DNA of 64,000 nt from Terrabacter sp040702505 (GTDB taxonomy: Bacteria > Actinomycetota > Actinomycetes > Actinomycetales > Dermatophilaceae), in the NCBI RefSeq assembly GCF_040702505.1, contig NZ_JBFBLC010000004.1, positions 124,001 through 188,000 on the forward strand, given 5' to 3'. The notes under the pieces were generated by a model that had not been told where the DNA came from, searched no databases, and saw nothing but the letters and a program-made list of their open reading frames with translations. Shown here piece after piece: positions 44,755 through 53,031 of this stretch (its first letter is position 1; every line of letters starts with the position of its first letter). The position numbers and the translations under genes are program-made.

Positions 44755-45099
44755 CTAGCGGTCCGGCTGGGCGAGAACGCAGACCAGGCCCGACTCGGCG
44801 GGACCGATGTGCAGACGGTCGTTGCCGATCCGGAGGCTCTGCCAGCCCTCGAGGGCGCGGAGCAGGCGTCGCTCCTGCTCCATCGCCTCCGGCGGCCCGG
44901 CCATGCGGGTCATGCCGGTGCCCTCGACCTTGATGCGCTCAGCCTCGGCCACGTAGGTCCCCACGAGGCGGTTGACCCCGGTCGTGCCGGTCAGCAGGCC
45001 GCCCTCACCCAGGGAGATCGATGGTCTCGGCTCGCTCGTCGGGACGCCCGCGATCGCCTCGACGACCCACGTGTTCGACTCCGGCGAGGGGCTGCTCAT
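44755..45099 (-). CDS. META domain protein
   Basis: 114 residues from ATG 45099. Pattern of the META/HslJ domain: a W near the start, SISLGEGGLLTGTTGVNRLVGTY, TGMTRMAG, then PEAMEQERRLLRALEG. HslJ-like domains are small beta-barrels, usually in envelope lipoproteins; here there is no signal peptide. Function unclear. It lies between acs and the FMN reductase on the same strand. Confidence 0.75.
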   Translation of the reverse strand: MSSPSPESNTWVVEAIAGVPTSEPRPSISLGEGGLLTGTTGVNRLVGTYVAEAERIKVEGTGMTRMAGPPEAMEQERRLLRALEGWQSLRIGNDRLHIGPAESGLVCVLAQPDR

Positions 45100-45215
45100 G
45101 GCCTCGAGTCAACCACGCAGCCGAGGGCAGTGGCCCCCACCACGAGCGCCGCCCGCCTCACCACGAGGGCGAGGCGGGCGGCATACGTGCTCGGTGCCGG
45201 CGGAGGGCGCGGAGG

Positions 45216-47207
45216 TCAGCTGGGCGTCGACTCCGAGCTCATGCCGGACTTGATGAGGTCCATGACCGAGCTGTCGGCCAGGGTCGTCACGTCGCCGATC
45301 TCGCGGCCCTCGGCGACGTCGCGCAGCAGGCGGCGCATGATCTTGCCGGAGCGGGTCTTCGGCAGCTCGCTGACGATCATGATCGAGCGCGGCTTGGCGA
45401 TCGGGCCGATCTCCTGGCCGACGTGGTTGCGCAGCTCCTGCACCAGGTCCTTGCCCTCGCCCGGCTCGTCGGCCTCCTCGACGAACTCCTGGCGCAGGAT
45501 GACGAACGCGCAGATCGCCTGACCGGTGGTCTCGTCCGCGGCGCCCACGACAGCCGCCTCGGCGACCTTCGGGTGCGAGACGAGCGCGGACTCGATCTCA
45601 GCCGTCGACAGGCGGTGGCCCGAGACGTTCATGACGTCGTCGACGCGACCGAGCAGCCAGATGTTGCCCTTGTCGTCGTACTTCGCGCCGTCGCCGGCGA
45701 AGTAGTACTTCTCGCCGAACCGCGACCAGTAGGTCTGCTTGTAGCGCTCCGGGTCGCCCCAGATGCCGCGCAGCATCGACGGCCACGGCTTGGTCAGCAC
45801 GAGGTAGCCGACCTTCTCGGCCTCGGTGAACGGCTGGCCCTCGTCGTCGAGGATCTCGGCGCTGATGCCGGGAATCGGCTTCTGCGCCGAGCCGGGCTCG
45901 AGCGTCGTGACGCCCGGCAGCGGGCTGATCATGATGGCGCCGGTCTCGGTCTGCCACCACGTGTCGACGATCGGGGCGCGGTCACCGCCGATGTGCCGGT
46001 GGTACCAGAGCCAGGCCTCGGGGTTGATCGGCTCGCCGACCGAGCCGAGCAGGCGCAGCGAGCTCATGTCGAACTTCGCCGGGATGTCGGCGCCCCACTT
46101 CATGAAGGTGCGCACCGCGGTCGGCGCTGTGTAGAGGATCGTCACCTTGTAGTCCTGGACGATCTCCCACCAGCGACCCTGGTGCGGGGTGTCGGGGGTG
46201 CCCTCGTACATCACCTGCGTCACGCCGTTGGTCATCGGCCCGTAGACGATGTAGGAGTGCCCGGTCACCCAGCCGATGTCGGCGGTGCACCAGTAGACGT
46301 CGGTGTCGCGGTGCACGTCGTGCACGACCGCGTTCGTGTAGGCCGCCTGGGTGAGGTAGCCGCCCGTGGTGTGGAAGATGCCCTTCGGCTTCCCCGTCGT
46401 GCCCGAGGTGTAGAGGATGAAGAGCGGGTGCTCGGCCTCGAACGCCTGCGCCTCGTGGGTCGGGGCAGCCTTCTCGAGCTGCTCGTGCCACCAGAGGTCG
46501 CGGCTGTCGTTCCACGCCGTGTCCTGGCCGGTGCGCCGAACGACGAGGACGTGCTCGACCGAGGTGTCGGCGTGGTCGAGGGCAGCGTCGACGGCGGGCT
46601 TGAGCGCCGCCGGGGCGCCGCGACGGTAGCCGCCGTCGGCGGTGATGACGACCTTGGACTTGGCGTCGTTGATGCGCGTGTGCAGCGCTTCCGCGGAGAA
46701 GCCGCCGAAGACGACGGAGTGCGGGGCGCCGAGGCGGGCGCAGGCGAGCATCGCGACCGCGGCCTCGGGGATCATCGGCAGGTAGATCGCGACGGTGTCG
46801 CCCTTGGTGATGCCGAGGTCGGCGAGCGCGTTGGCGGCGCGCTGCACCTCCGCGTGCAGCTCGGCGTAGGTGATGTCGCGGGTGTCGCCCTCGGGCTCGC
46901 CGACGAAGTGGATCGCGACCTTGTCGCCGCGGCCCTCCTCGACATGCCGGTCGACGGCGTTGACGCACGCGTTGAGCTCACCGTCGGCGAACCACTTCGC
47001 GAAGGGCGGGTTGCTCCAGTCGAGCGACTGCGTGAAGGGCTTGCTCCACGTCAGGTAGGTCCGGGCCTGCTCGGCCCAGAAGCCCTCCGGATCCGCGGCC
47101 GCCTTGTCGTAGAGGTCGGCCGTGCCGTTCGCCTGTGCAGCGAACTCGGCGGGCGGGGGGAAGGTCTGTCCCTCGTGGACGAGGTTCTCGAGCGGCTTGT
47201 CGCTCAC
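45216..47207 (-). CDS. acs: Acetyl-CoA synthetase
   Basis: 663 residues from GTG 47207, preceded by AAAGGGTG; the frame is open to 47276. It makes acetyl-CoA from acetate, ATP and CoA via acetyl-AMP. Motifs: YTSGTTGKPKGIFH (A3), TWWQTETGAIM, YFAGDGAKYDDKGNIWLLGRVDDV (hinge), and PKTRSGKIMRR with the Lys known to be acetylated for control. Full family length (about 650). Acs near ssd/tadA genes is a conserved actinobacterial neighbourhood, here with plsC and trpS between. Divergent from plsC. Confidence 0.96.
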   Translation of the reverse strand: MSDKPLENLVHEGQTFPPPAEFAAQANGTADLYDKAAADPEGFWAEQARTYLTWSKPFTQSLDWSNPPFAKWFADGELNACVNAVDRHVEEGRGDKVAIHFVGEPEGDTRDITYAELHAEVQRAANALADLGITKGDTVAIYLPMIPEAAVAMLACARLGAPHSVVFGGFSAEALHTRINDAKSKVVITADGGYRRGAPAALKPAVDAALDHADTSVEHVLVVRRTGQDTAWNDSRDLWWHEQLEKAAPTHEAQAFEAEHPLFILYTSGTTGKPKGIFHTTGGYLTQAAYTNAVVHDVHRDTDVYWCTADIGWVTGHSYIVYGPMTNGVTQVMYEGTPDTPHQGRWWEIVQDYKVTILYTAPTAVRTFMKWGADIPAKFDMSSLRLLGSVGEPINPEAWLWYHRHIGGDRAPIVDTWWQTETGAIMISPLPGVTTLEPGSAQKPIPGISAEILDDEGQPFTEAEKVGYLVLTKPWPSMLRGIWGDPERYKQTYWSRFGEKYYFAGDGAKYDDKGNIWLLGRVDDVMNVSGHRLSTAEIESALVSHPKVAEAAVVGAADETTGQAICAFVILRQEFVEEADEPGEGKDLVQELRNHVGQEIGPIAKPRSIMIVSELPKTRSGKIMRRLLRDVAEGREIGDVTTLADSSVMDLIKSGMSSESTPS

Positions 47208-47371
47208 GTGTGTCACCCTTTCGCATCGACTCTGGTGCGGTCCCGCCGCCAGCGGGCGACGCGCCTCCTGCGGCACAACTCACGTTCAGGTTAGATCGCC
47301 GATCGCCCTGTGCGTGAGGTGGGTCCGTCGCTACCGACGAGTAGCCACCGCGCGCCATCCGAGAGGTCCGA

Positions 47372-48220
47372 ATGCGCCGAAGATGGGGTGTGACCGATCG
47401 GACCTATCGCCTCGTCATCCGCGCCGCGCTCGGCCTCTTCGCCCTGCTCGGCCTGCGGATCGAGGTGCGCGGCGCGCAGCACCTGCCCCGGCATGGGGGA
47501 GCGGTCCTCGCCAGCAACCACACCGGCTTCCTCGACTTCCTCTTCGTGGGGCTCGTCGGGCGCCGGCGCGGCCGCTTCGTCCGCTTCCTCGCCAAGGAGG
47601 CGGTCTTCGACGCGCCCGTCGCCGGCGCCGCGATGCGGGCCATGCGGCACGTGCCCGTCGACCGGGGCCACGGCGAGATCGCCCTGCGCCACGCGGTCGC
47701 CGCGGCCCGCGCCGGTGAGGTCGTCGGTGTCTTCCCCGAGGCCACGATCTCCCGCTCCTGGGAGCTGCGGCCCTTCCGTCCCGGGGCGGCCGCCGTCGCG
47801 ACGTGGTGCCAGGTGCCGCTGGTGCCGGTCGTCGTGTGGGGCGCCCAGCGCGTCTGGACGGTCGACGGCCGGTGGAGCCTGCGCCGTGGCGTGGCCATCA
47901 GTGTCGTCGTCGGGGAGCCGCTCCACCCGCTGTCCGACGCCGACCCGTATGCCGTCTCCGACGAGCTGCGCGACCGCATGGCCGCGCTGCTGGTGGAGGC
48001 CGTCGACGCGTACCCCGACCGGCCGCGCGACGACACCGACCGCTGGTGGGTCCCCGCCTCGCGGGGCGGCACGGCTCCCGGGATTGCCGAGGGGCTGCAC
48101 CTCGACGAGGAGGGCATGCGACGGGCCGACGCCGCCGCGGCGGCGGCGCGGACGCTTCGCGCGTCCCAACGGCATACGCGAGGCGCCCGCCGCCAGAGTT
48201 CCCCGACGGCCGCTCAGTAG
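47372..48220 (+). CDS. plsC: 1-acyl-glycerol-3-phosphate acyltransferase
   Basis: 282 residues from ATG 47372, with GAGAGG upstream; GTG 47390 is an alternative. PlsC fold: ASNHTGFLDFLF (HxxxxD block), RHVPVDRG, VGVFPEATISRS and PLVPVVVWG. It puts a second acyl chain on lysophosphatidate in phospholipid synthesis. The last 60 residues are an Ala/Arg-rich tail. The 3' end overlaps the convergent trpS by 7 bp. Confidence 0.88.
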   Translation: MRRRWGVTDRTYRLVIRAALGLFALLGLRIEVRGAQHLPRHGGAVLASNHTGFLDFLFVGLVGRRRGRFVRFLAKEAVFDAPVAGAAMRAMRHVPVDRGHGEIALRHAVAAARAGEVVGVFPEATISRSWELRPFRPGAAAVATWCQVPLVPVVVWGAQRVWTVDGRWSLRRGVAISVVVGEPLHPLSDADPYAVSDELRDRMAALLVEAVDAYPDRPRDDTDRWWVPASRGGTAPGIAEGLHLDEEGMRRADAAAAAARTLRASQRHTRGARRQSSPTAAQ

Positions 48221-49341
48221 CTCATCCCCATCACCGCGCGGACGGTCGCGAGCGTCCGCTCGGCCACCTCGTTCGCGCGGGCGTTGCCCTCGTGCAGCAC
48301 CGAGGTCAGGTATGCCGGGTCGCGGGCCAGGTCGGCCCGGCGCGCCCGGTGCCCGGCCAGGGAGTCGTTGACCGACTCTGTCACCACCTCCTTGAGCACC
48401 CGGGCGCCGCCGTCGCCGACCCGCTCCGCTACCGACTCGGGGGACTCGTCGAGGAAGAGCCCGGCGATGGTGAGGAGGTTCGCCACGGCGGGACGACCGT
48501 TGGGGTCGTAGGTGATCCGCCGCTCGGAGTCGGTGCGCGCGACGCGGATGCGGTCGGCCGTCTGGTCCGCGGTGTCGCGCAGGTTGATGACGTTGCCCTT
48601 GCTCTTGCTCATCTTCGTGCCGTCCGTGCCGAGCAGCAGCGGCACGTCGCTGAGCAGCGCCTCGGGCTCGGGGAACACGCTGTGCCCGGCGGCATACCTG
48701 CTGTTGAAGCGGCGCGCGATCGCCCGCGTCTGCTCCAGGTGCGGCAGCTGGTCGCGGCCGACCGGCACGATTCGGCTGTGGCAGAAGAGGATGTCGGCCG
48801 CCTGGTGCACCGGGTAGGTGAGTAGCAGGCCCGACAGCGGGCGCCCGGCCGAGAGAGCGAGCTCGTCCTTGACGGTGGGGTTGCGGCGCAGCTCCGAGTC
48901 GGTGACGAGCGACAGGAACGGCAGCATCAGCTGGTTGAGCGCCGGCACGGCACTGTGCGTGAAGATCGTCGTGCGGGCCGGGTCGAGACCGGCGGCGAGG
49001 TAGTCCAGGACGAGGCCCTGCACGTTGTCGCCCATCTCACCGACCGAGTCGCGGTCGGTGATGACCTGGTAGTCGGCGATGACGACGAACGTCTCGACTC
49101 CCTTGTCCTGCAGTCGGACCCGGTTGCGCAGGCTCGCCAGGTAGTGGCCGATGTGAAGCGGCCCCGTGGGTCGGTCGCCCGTCAGCATCCGGAAGCGGGC
49201 CGGGTCCTCGGCGGCGTGTCCGTCGATGAGCGCGTCGAGCACGGCGCTGCGGTCGCGCGCGGCGGCATACGTCCTGCTGTCGTCGGTCTCGACGGACGCA
49301 TTTGAGGCGGTGGGCGCGGTGGGTGCGGTGGTGGTGGTCAT
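48214..49341 (-). CDS. trpS: Tryptophanyl-tRNA synthetase
   Basis: 375 residues from ATG 49341, with GAAGGAGAG upstream. Class I enzyme: TGDRPTGPLHIGHYLASL carries HIGH, and GTDGTKMSKSKGN carries KMSKS. It joins Trp to tRNA-Trp. The first 30 residues are a Thr/Ala-rich extension. Upstream on the same strand are a 15-codon leader with two Trp codons and a strong hairpin, so expression is likely set by attenuation in response to charged tRNA-Trp. Confidence 0.96.
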   Translation of the reverse strand: MTTTTAPTAPTASNASVETDDSRTYAAARDRSAVLDALIDGHAAEDPARFRMLTGDRPTGPLHIGHYLASLRNRVRLQDKGVETFVVIADYQVITDRDSVGEMGDNVQGLVLDYLAAGLDPARTTIFTHSAVPALNQLMLPFLSLVTDSELRRNPTVKDELALSAGRPLSGLLLTYPVHQAADILFCHSRIVPVGRDQLPHLEQTRAIARRFNSRYAAGHSVFPEPEALLSDVPLLLGTDGTKMSKSKGNVINLRDTADQTADRIRVARTDSERRITYDPNGRPAVANLLTIAGLFLDESPESVAERVGDGGARVLKEVVTESVNDSLAGHRARRADLARDPAYLTSVLHEGNARANEVAERTLATVRAVMGMSY

Positions 49342-49405
49342 GGTCTCTCCTTCTCGTGGTGCCCACGGGGAGAGGCCGGTGCCGGGAAGGTCCCGGACAT
49401 GCGAA

Positions 49406-49425
49406 GAGCCGCCCGTGGGCGGCTC
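49406..49425 (-). terminator. Attenuator hairpin in the trpS leader
   Basis: GAGCCGCCC-AC-GGGCGGCTC on the coding strand forms a perfect 9-bp GC-rich stem, followed by TTC. It lies 28 bases after the leader peptide stop and 64 bases before trpS. GGCGGC (within 49447-49453), just after the leader stop, can pair with the left arm and would act as antiterminator when ribosomes stall at the Trp codons. Confidence 0.75.
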
Positions 49426-49453
49426 GGATCTCGGGTTGGTTCGATGGGCCGCC

Positions 49454-49501
49454 TCAGCTGGGCAGCCACCACGCGCGGGTCTGTGCGACGGTCGAACTCA
49501 C
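49454..49501 (-). CDS. trpS leader peptide with tandem Trp
   Basis: GTG 49501 opens 15 codons reading VSSTVAQTRAWWLPS and a TGA stop. Two adjacent Trp codons sit four codons before the stop, in a genome where Trp is rare. Ribosome stalling there when charged tRNA-Trp is scarce would free the antiterminator. The GTG begins one base after the stop of the upstream gene, so it may be translated by reinitiation as well as from its own promoter. Confidence 0.75.
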   Translation of the reverse strand: MSSTVAQTRAWWLPS

Positions 49502-49502
49502 G

Positions 49503-50432
49503 TCACTCAGGATACGCGAGGAGCACGCGCTCGGCGATCAGGGTGACCCAGCGGCTCGGCTGCCCCGCGGGATCGCCCAGCACGTGCGTCGCGCCGGGGT
49601 AGGCGCGGTTGACCACCCAGCGTCCGTCGACCCGGCGCCGGCTGTGCAGGACGCCCAATGCGTCGTCCATGCGCTCGTCGCGCGGAACTCCCGCTGCTGC
49701 AAGGGCATCCAGCCCGCGGAGGATGTCGAAGTGCCATCTTGCGGGGAAGTGCAGGCGCGTCAGCTCGGAGTCGATCGGCGCCCCGGTGCGCTCGCTGCGG
49801 AAGAGCCGATGGCGCAGGAGGAACTCCACCGCGGTGGACCGGGCCTGCTCGAGCTCGTCGCGGCGGTAGGCGAAGCCCGAGTGCAGGTAGGTGGTGATCC
49901 CCTCGATGACGCAGACGGTGGTGTGCACCGAGGAGTGGTGGACGGCGTCGTCGGGCTCGTGGTGCTTGCAGTTGAAGCCGCCGTCGGTCACGCGCTGGCG
50001 CAGCAGGTAGTCGACGACCGAGCGGAGGTCGTCGGCGTCGGCCCAGAACCAGCTCGCGTAGTTGAGGGCCATGCCGTTGACGCAGGCGTCGCTCGGCTCG
50101 TGCCGGGCCGACGGGTTCACCCCGCCGTCGTGGCCCTTCTCGGTGGCCAGGATGAGCTGCACGCTCTCGCGGACGGCGGGATGGGTGGGTGGGAAGGCGA
50201 TCTCGCGCAGCTGCAGCAGCGTGTAGTGGCTCGAGGTCCACTTCGGCTGGTAGAAGCCGCGACCCCAGTGGCCGTCGGGGCCGCGCGCCGCAAGGAGGGT
50301 GGCGCCGAGGCCCTCGGTGGCGATGCGGCACTGTAGATCCCGGTCCTCGTGCCCCAGCAGGTCGCGCGTGGTGGAGTAGGCCACCGCGACGTCACCGCTC
50401 AGCAGCCAGTCGAGCACCTCCGACGTGGGCAC
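49503..50432 (-). CDS. Squalene-cyclase/prenyltransferase toroid-like protein
   Basis: 309 residues from GTG 50432; longer starts would overlap the divergent Fic-like gene. Repeated DGxW/DGGxN units (DGHWGRGFYQPKW, DGGVNPSARH, DGGFNCKHH, DGRWVVN) and paired helices indicate an alpha/alpha toroid as in terpene cyclases and prenyltransferase beta subunits. The cyclase DxDDTA acid motif is not seen, so catalysis is unproved. Divergent from the Fic-like gene with 54 bp between; immediately upstream of the trpS leader. Confidence 0.7.
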   Translation of the reverse strand: MPTSEVLDWLLSGDVAVAYSTTRDLLGHEDRDLQCRIATEGLGATLLAARGPDGHWGRGFYQPKWTSSHYTLLQLREIAFPPTHPAVRESVQLILATEKGHDGGVNPSARHEPSDACVNGMALNYASWFWADADDLRSVVDYLLRQRVTDGGFNCKHHEPDDAVHHSSVHTTVCVIEGITTYLHSGFAYRRDELEQARSTAVEFLLRHRLFRSERTGAPIDSELTRLHFPARWHFDILRGLDALAAAGVPRDERMDDALGVLHSRRRVDGRWVVNRAYPGATHVLGDPAGQPSRWVTLIAERVLLAYPE

Positions 50433-50486
50433 GATCTCATCGTGGCAGGGCAGGAGCGGTTCTGGGGCGGACCTAGGCTGGACGCC

Positions 50487-51467
50487 GTGCCCGAACCGAC
50501 GCCCTCCCGCGCCACCCCTGCCGCAGCCGATCCCCAGCCGGCGCGCGCCGAGCAGCCCGTCGTCACTGGGCGGCCGGCGGTCTCGGGGCAGTCGGGACCC
50601 CGGCAGGGTGGCACGCAGGCTGCCCTGGTCGAGCAGCTGGCCGCGCTCGTGGAGCTGCCCGGCGTGCGCGAGCGCGCCGACGCCGCCCGGGAGGCCTGCA
50701 CCCGGCTGCGGTTCCACGAGGCGCTGCGGCGACGCATACCCGAGGCGTCGGCCGAGTCGCGGGTCCGCGGCGCCCAGGCCAGCGCGGCGCTCGACGGGGC
50801 GGAGTTCCCCGTCGACCTCGTGCGCGAGCTGATGAGCGGGGCCCGCGACTGGCCCGAGGACCTCGACCCGGGGCTGCGCACCCTCAAGGGCGCCGTCGCC
50901 GCGACGGCCGAGAGCGAGCGGGTCGCCTCACTCGTGCGCACCGCGCCGCTGCAGGCCCTGGCTCGCCTGCACGTCGCGGCCGCCGCCCCCTTCGTCGACG
51001 GGGAGGCGCTTGGGCGCCCGCGCGTCGGCGACGAGGGTTGCACCGAGCTCGTGGATCTCGGTCCGGCGCCCTCCCCGACGGTGGTGGCCGCGCGTCTCGC
51101 GTCCCTGTCCGACGTCGTCGTCGCGGCCGCGGGGAGCACCCGCGTGCCGGCGTCGGTGGTCGCCGCGCTCGTCCACGCCGAGATCGTCGCCCTCCGGCCC
51201 TTCGTGCACGGCAACGGGCTCGTGGCGCGCGCGATGGAGCGCGCCCTCGTCCAGGCCCTCGGCCTCGACCCCACCGGCGTGGCCGTCCCGGAAGCCGGCC
51301 ACGTCGCGAGCGGTGGGCCGGCCTACCTGGGCGCGCTCACGGCATACGCGGAGGGTGGTTCCCGCGGGGTCGGGCTGTGGCTGACGCAGGCGGGCGACGC
51401 GCTGGTGCGCGGTGCCGTGGAGGGTGAGCGCATCAGCGACGCGGTGCGGGCCGGTCGGCTGCGGTGA
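50487..51467 (+). CDS. Degenerate Fic-family protein
   Basis: 326 residues from GTG 50487. The C-terminal half has a Fic core: VVAALVHAEIVALRPFVHGNGLVARAMERAL. The Fic motif HPFxxGNGR is changed to RPFVHGNGL: the catalytic His is Arg and the final Arg is Leu. AMP transfer by the known mechanism is therefore unlikely. The N-terminal half is helical (ERADAAREACTRLRFHEALRRR) and may bind a partner. This gene sits just before the Ms1-type RNA, as its relatives do in Streptomyces and mycobacteria as far as I recall, where they are often called oxidoreductase. Confidence 0.75.
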   Translation: MPEPTPSRATPAAADPQPARAEQPVVTGRPAVSGQSGPRQGGTQAALVEQLAALVELPGVRERADAAREACTRLRFHEALRRRIPEASAESRVRGAQASAALDGAEFPVDLVRELMSGARDWPEDLDPGLRTLKGAVAATAESERVASLVRTAPLQALARLHVAAAAPFVDGEALGRPRVGDEGCTELVDLGPAPSPTVVAARLASLSDVVVAAAGSTRVPASVVAALVHAEIVALRPFVHGNGLVARAMERALVQALGLDPTGVAVPEAGHVASGGPAYLGALTAYAEGGSRGVGLWLTQAGDALVRGAVEGERISDAVRAGRLR

Positions 51468-51566
51468 GCGGGCGACGGCCGCGGCGGTTCTGAGGCGTGT
51501 CCACGTGGCTGGACAGTTTCTGGGCAGCGCGCCCCGCGGGGGGTGTCGCAAAACGGTCGCGAGGAG

Positions 51567-51572
51567 TAGACA
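51567..51572 (+). promoter_or_regulatory. -10 hexamer of the structured RNA
   Basis: TAGACA fits the actinobacterial -10 (TANNNT-like, as in strong stable-RNA promoters). At 17-18 bp upstream, TGTCGC is only a weak -35. The predicted RNA start is at about 51579. Confidence 0.4.
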
Positions 51573-51578
51573 GGAGCC

Positions 51579-51776
51579 AAGGAACCACATCGCCGAGAGG
51601 CGTAGGCCGGATCCCCTGCACGACGCAAGTCTGAGAAGACACCGAGTACCCACGCGAGAGCAGTTCACTTGGAACAGTCCACCTCCGGGCGCACAACCGG
51701 GGCGACACTACGAGAAATGCACGCCTGGTAGCACGGAGCTTCTCTGAAGGCCCCCGACCCACGGTCGGGGGCCTTC
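51579..51776 (+). ncRNA. Probable Ms1-type (6S-like) RNA
   Basis: A roughly 200-base non-coding stretch ending in a strong terminator. Short GNRA hairpins: CGCC-GAGA-GGCG (51591-51602), GTCT-GAGA-AGAC (51629-51640), and GTTC-ACTTG-GAAC (51663-51675). Position argues most: between a Fic/oxidoreductase-type gene and ssd-tadA, with acs nearby. That is where Ms1 lies (MTS2823 in M. tuberculosis, scr3559 in S. coelicolor), from memory. Ms1 binds core RNA polymerase without sigma and builds up in stationary phase. The 5' end is estimated; about 80 bases more upstream are possible. Confidence 0.65.
51749..51773 (+). terminator. 10-bp stem terminator of the structured RNA
   Basis: GGCCCCCGAC (51749-51758) and GTCGGGGGCC (51764-51773) pair perfectly around CCACG and are followed by TTCG. 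It ends the non-coding RNA and may also insulate ssd. Confidence 0.85.
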
Positions 51777-52148
51777 GCCTGCATTATTTCGGGTTCACAA
51801 ATCGTTAAAAATCCGGTCTGGTGAGGACAAGTCGGTTTGCATTCGGAGGCCGCAAGCCTCACGATTGAAGAGGTGCTCCCCTTCGGGGTCGAGCATCGCG
51901 CGATCTGGCTCCTCCCCCCCCGGCGCCAGTCTCGTGAGGTGGCCTCCGTCTTCCCCCGGACGGGGGCCACCATTGCTTTCCCCGGCTCTCTCTTCGTGGG
52001 CCCAGGTGGCGGGCGGCCAGGTGTCCGGGTCGGGGTGTCGGCTCCCCGGTTGGTCTGGTTGTCCACACCCCCTCGGTGGGAGGGGCGGCTGTCCACCGGC
52101 CGCCGTATGCCGCTGGGCGGGCGCGGCCGGTCGCGCGAGCGTTGGCGC
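51777..52148 (+). promoter_or_regulatory. Structured leader of ssd, 372 bp
   Basis: No real gene is seen here. The start is AT-rich (CACAAATCGTTAAAAATCC, about 51795-51813) and probably holds the ssd promoter. Further on, GGTGGCCTCCGT (51938-51949) pairs with ACGGGGGCCACC (51960-51971) in a 12-bp stem with one G-U, and GAGGC/GCCTC forms a smaller one near 51846. The frame from ATG 51837 is open into ssd, but its codons before 52149 look random. Confidence 0.45.
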
Positions 52149-52964
52149 ATGGGAGCAGTCATCGCGTTCGTGCCCGCCTCCGGGGGAGTCGGGTCCTCCA
52201 CCCTCGCCGCCGCCGTCTCGGTCCGCGCGGCCGCCGCAGGCCGCTCGGTCGCGGCCGTCGACCTCGACCACTGGTCGGGCTGCCTCGACGTGATCTTCGG
52301 GCTCGAGCAGCAGCCCGGCTGGCGCTGGCCCGAGCTGGCGGAGGTCGCCGGCGTCGTCGACGGGCTCGGCCTGGCCGACGAGCTGCCGTACTCGTGCGGC
52401 GTGCCGGTGCTCTCGGGCGCCACCGGCGCCGGCTGGGCCTCCGCCGGGAAGGCCGCGGGGGAGGCGGCGGGGGAGGCCGGTGCAGGTCGGGCCTGGCTCG
52501 ACACCGTCCCTGACGTCGTCGCAGGCCTGGCCGACGCCCACGCCGTGACCGTGCTCGACCTGCCCCGGGACCCGTCGGTCCTCGCCGCGGTCTCGTTGCT
52601 CGTCGACGCGGTGGTGGTCGTGATGGGCTCGCAGGTGCCGCAGCTGGCCTCGGCGTCGGCCGTCGTGTCCGGCATCCGTGGCCTGCTGCGCGGCGCCCGA
52701 GACAGTGACCGACCGTGGGACACCGAGCCGCTTCTGCCCATCGAGCCGTGGGTCGTGCTGCGCGGCAGCCGGGTGGAGCCGGACTTCCAGGACCTCGTCA
52801 TCGACCAGCTCGACGTGCCGCTGGTCGCGACCGTGGCCGAGGACCGCCGCCTCATCGGCGAGGTGTCCGAAGGGCTGCCGCCAGGCGCGCGTGGCCGCGG
52901 TGACGTCGTCCGCGCTGCGGACGAGCTGCTCCTGCGCCTCACCGGGCAGGCGATCGCCGCATGA
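52149..52964 (+). CDS. ssd: Ssd/CpaE-like septum site-determining protein
   Basis: 271 residues from ATG 52149. MinD/CpaE-type fold: VIAFVPASGGVGSSTLAAAVSVRAA at the start. The Walker A Lys is missing (SGGVGSST instead of KGGVGKT), as in actinobacterial Ssd proteins as far as I recall. Then VAAVDLDHWSGCLDVIFGLE and VTVLDLPRD. ATP turnover is therefore doubtful; it may place the second Tad machine or influence septation. Shorter than M. tuberculosis Ssd (about 350). 67 bp separate it from tadA. Confidence 0.82.
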   Translation: MGAVIAFVPASGGVGSSTLAAAVSVRAAAAGRSVAAVDLDHWSGCLDVIFGLEQQPGWRWPELAEVAGVVDGLGLADELPYSCGVPVLSGATGAGWASAGKAAGEAAGEAGAGRAWLDTVPDVVAGLADAHAVTVLDLPRDPSVLAAVSLLVDAVVVVMGSQVPQLASASAVVSGIRGLLRGARDSDRPWDTEPLLPIEPWVVLRGSRVEPDFQDLVIDQLDVPLVATVAEDRRLIGEVSEGLPPGARGRGDVVRAADELLLRLTGQAIAA

Positions 52965-53031
52965 GCGCTTCGAGGAAGTGCCGGGGACAGGGCCGAGGCA
53001 ACCGGCTGCACCGGATCGATGGGTGGCTGCG

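Noticed and set aside
45021..47294. 757-codon plus-strand frame
   Set aside because: Antisense of acs, which has all adenylate-forming motifs. A typical high-GC shadow.
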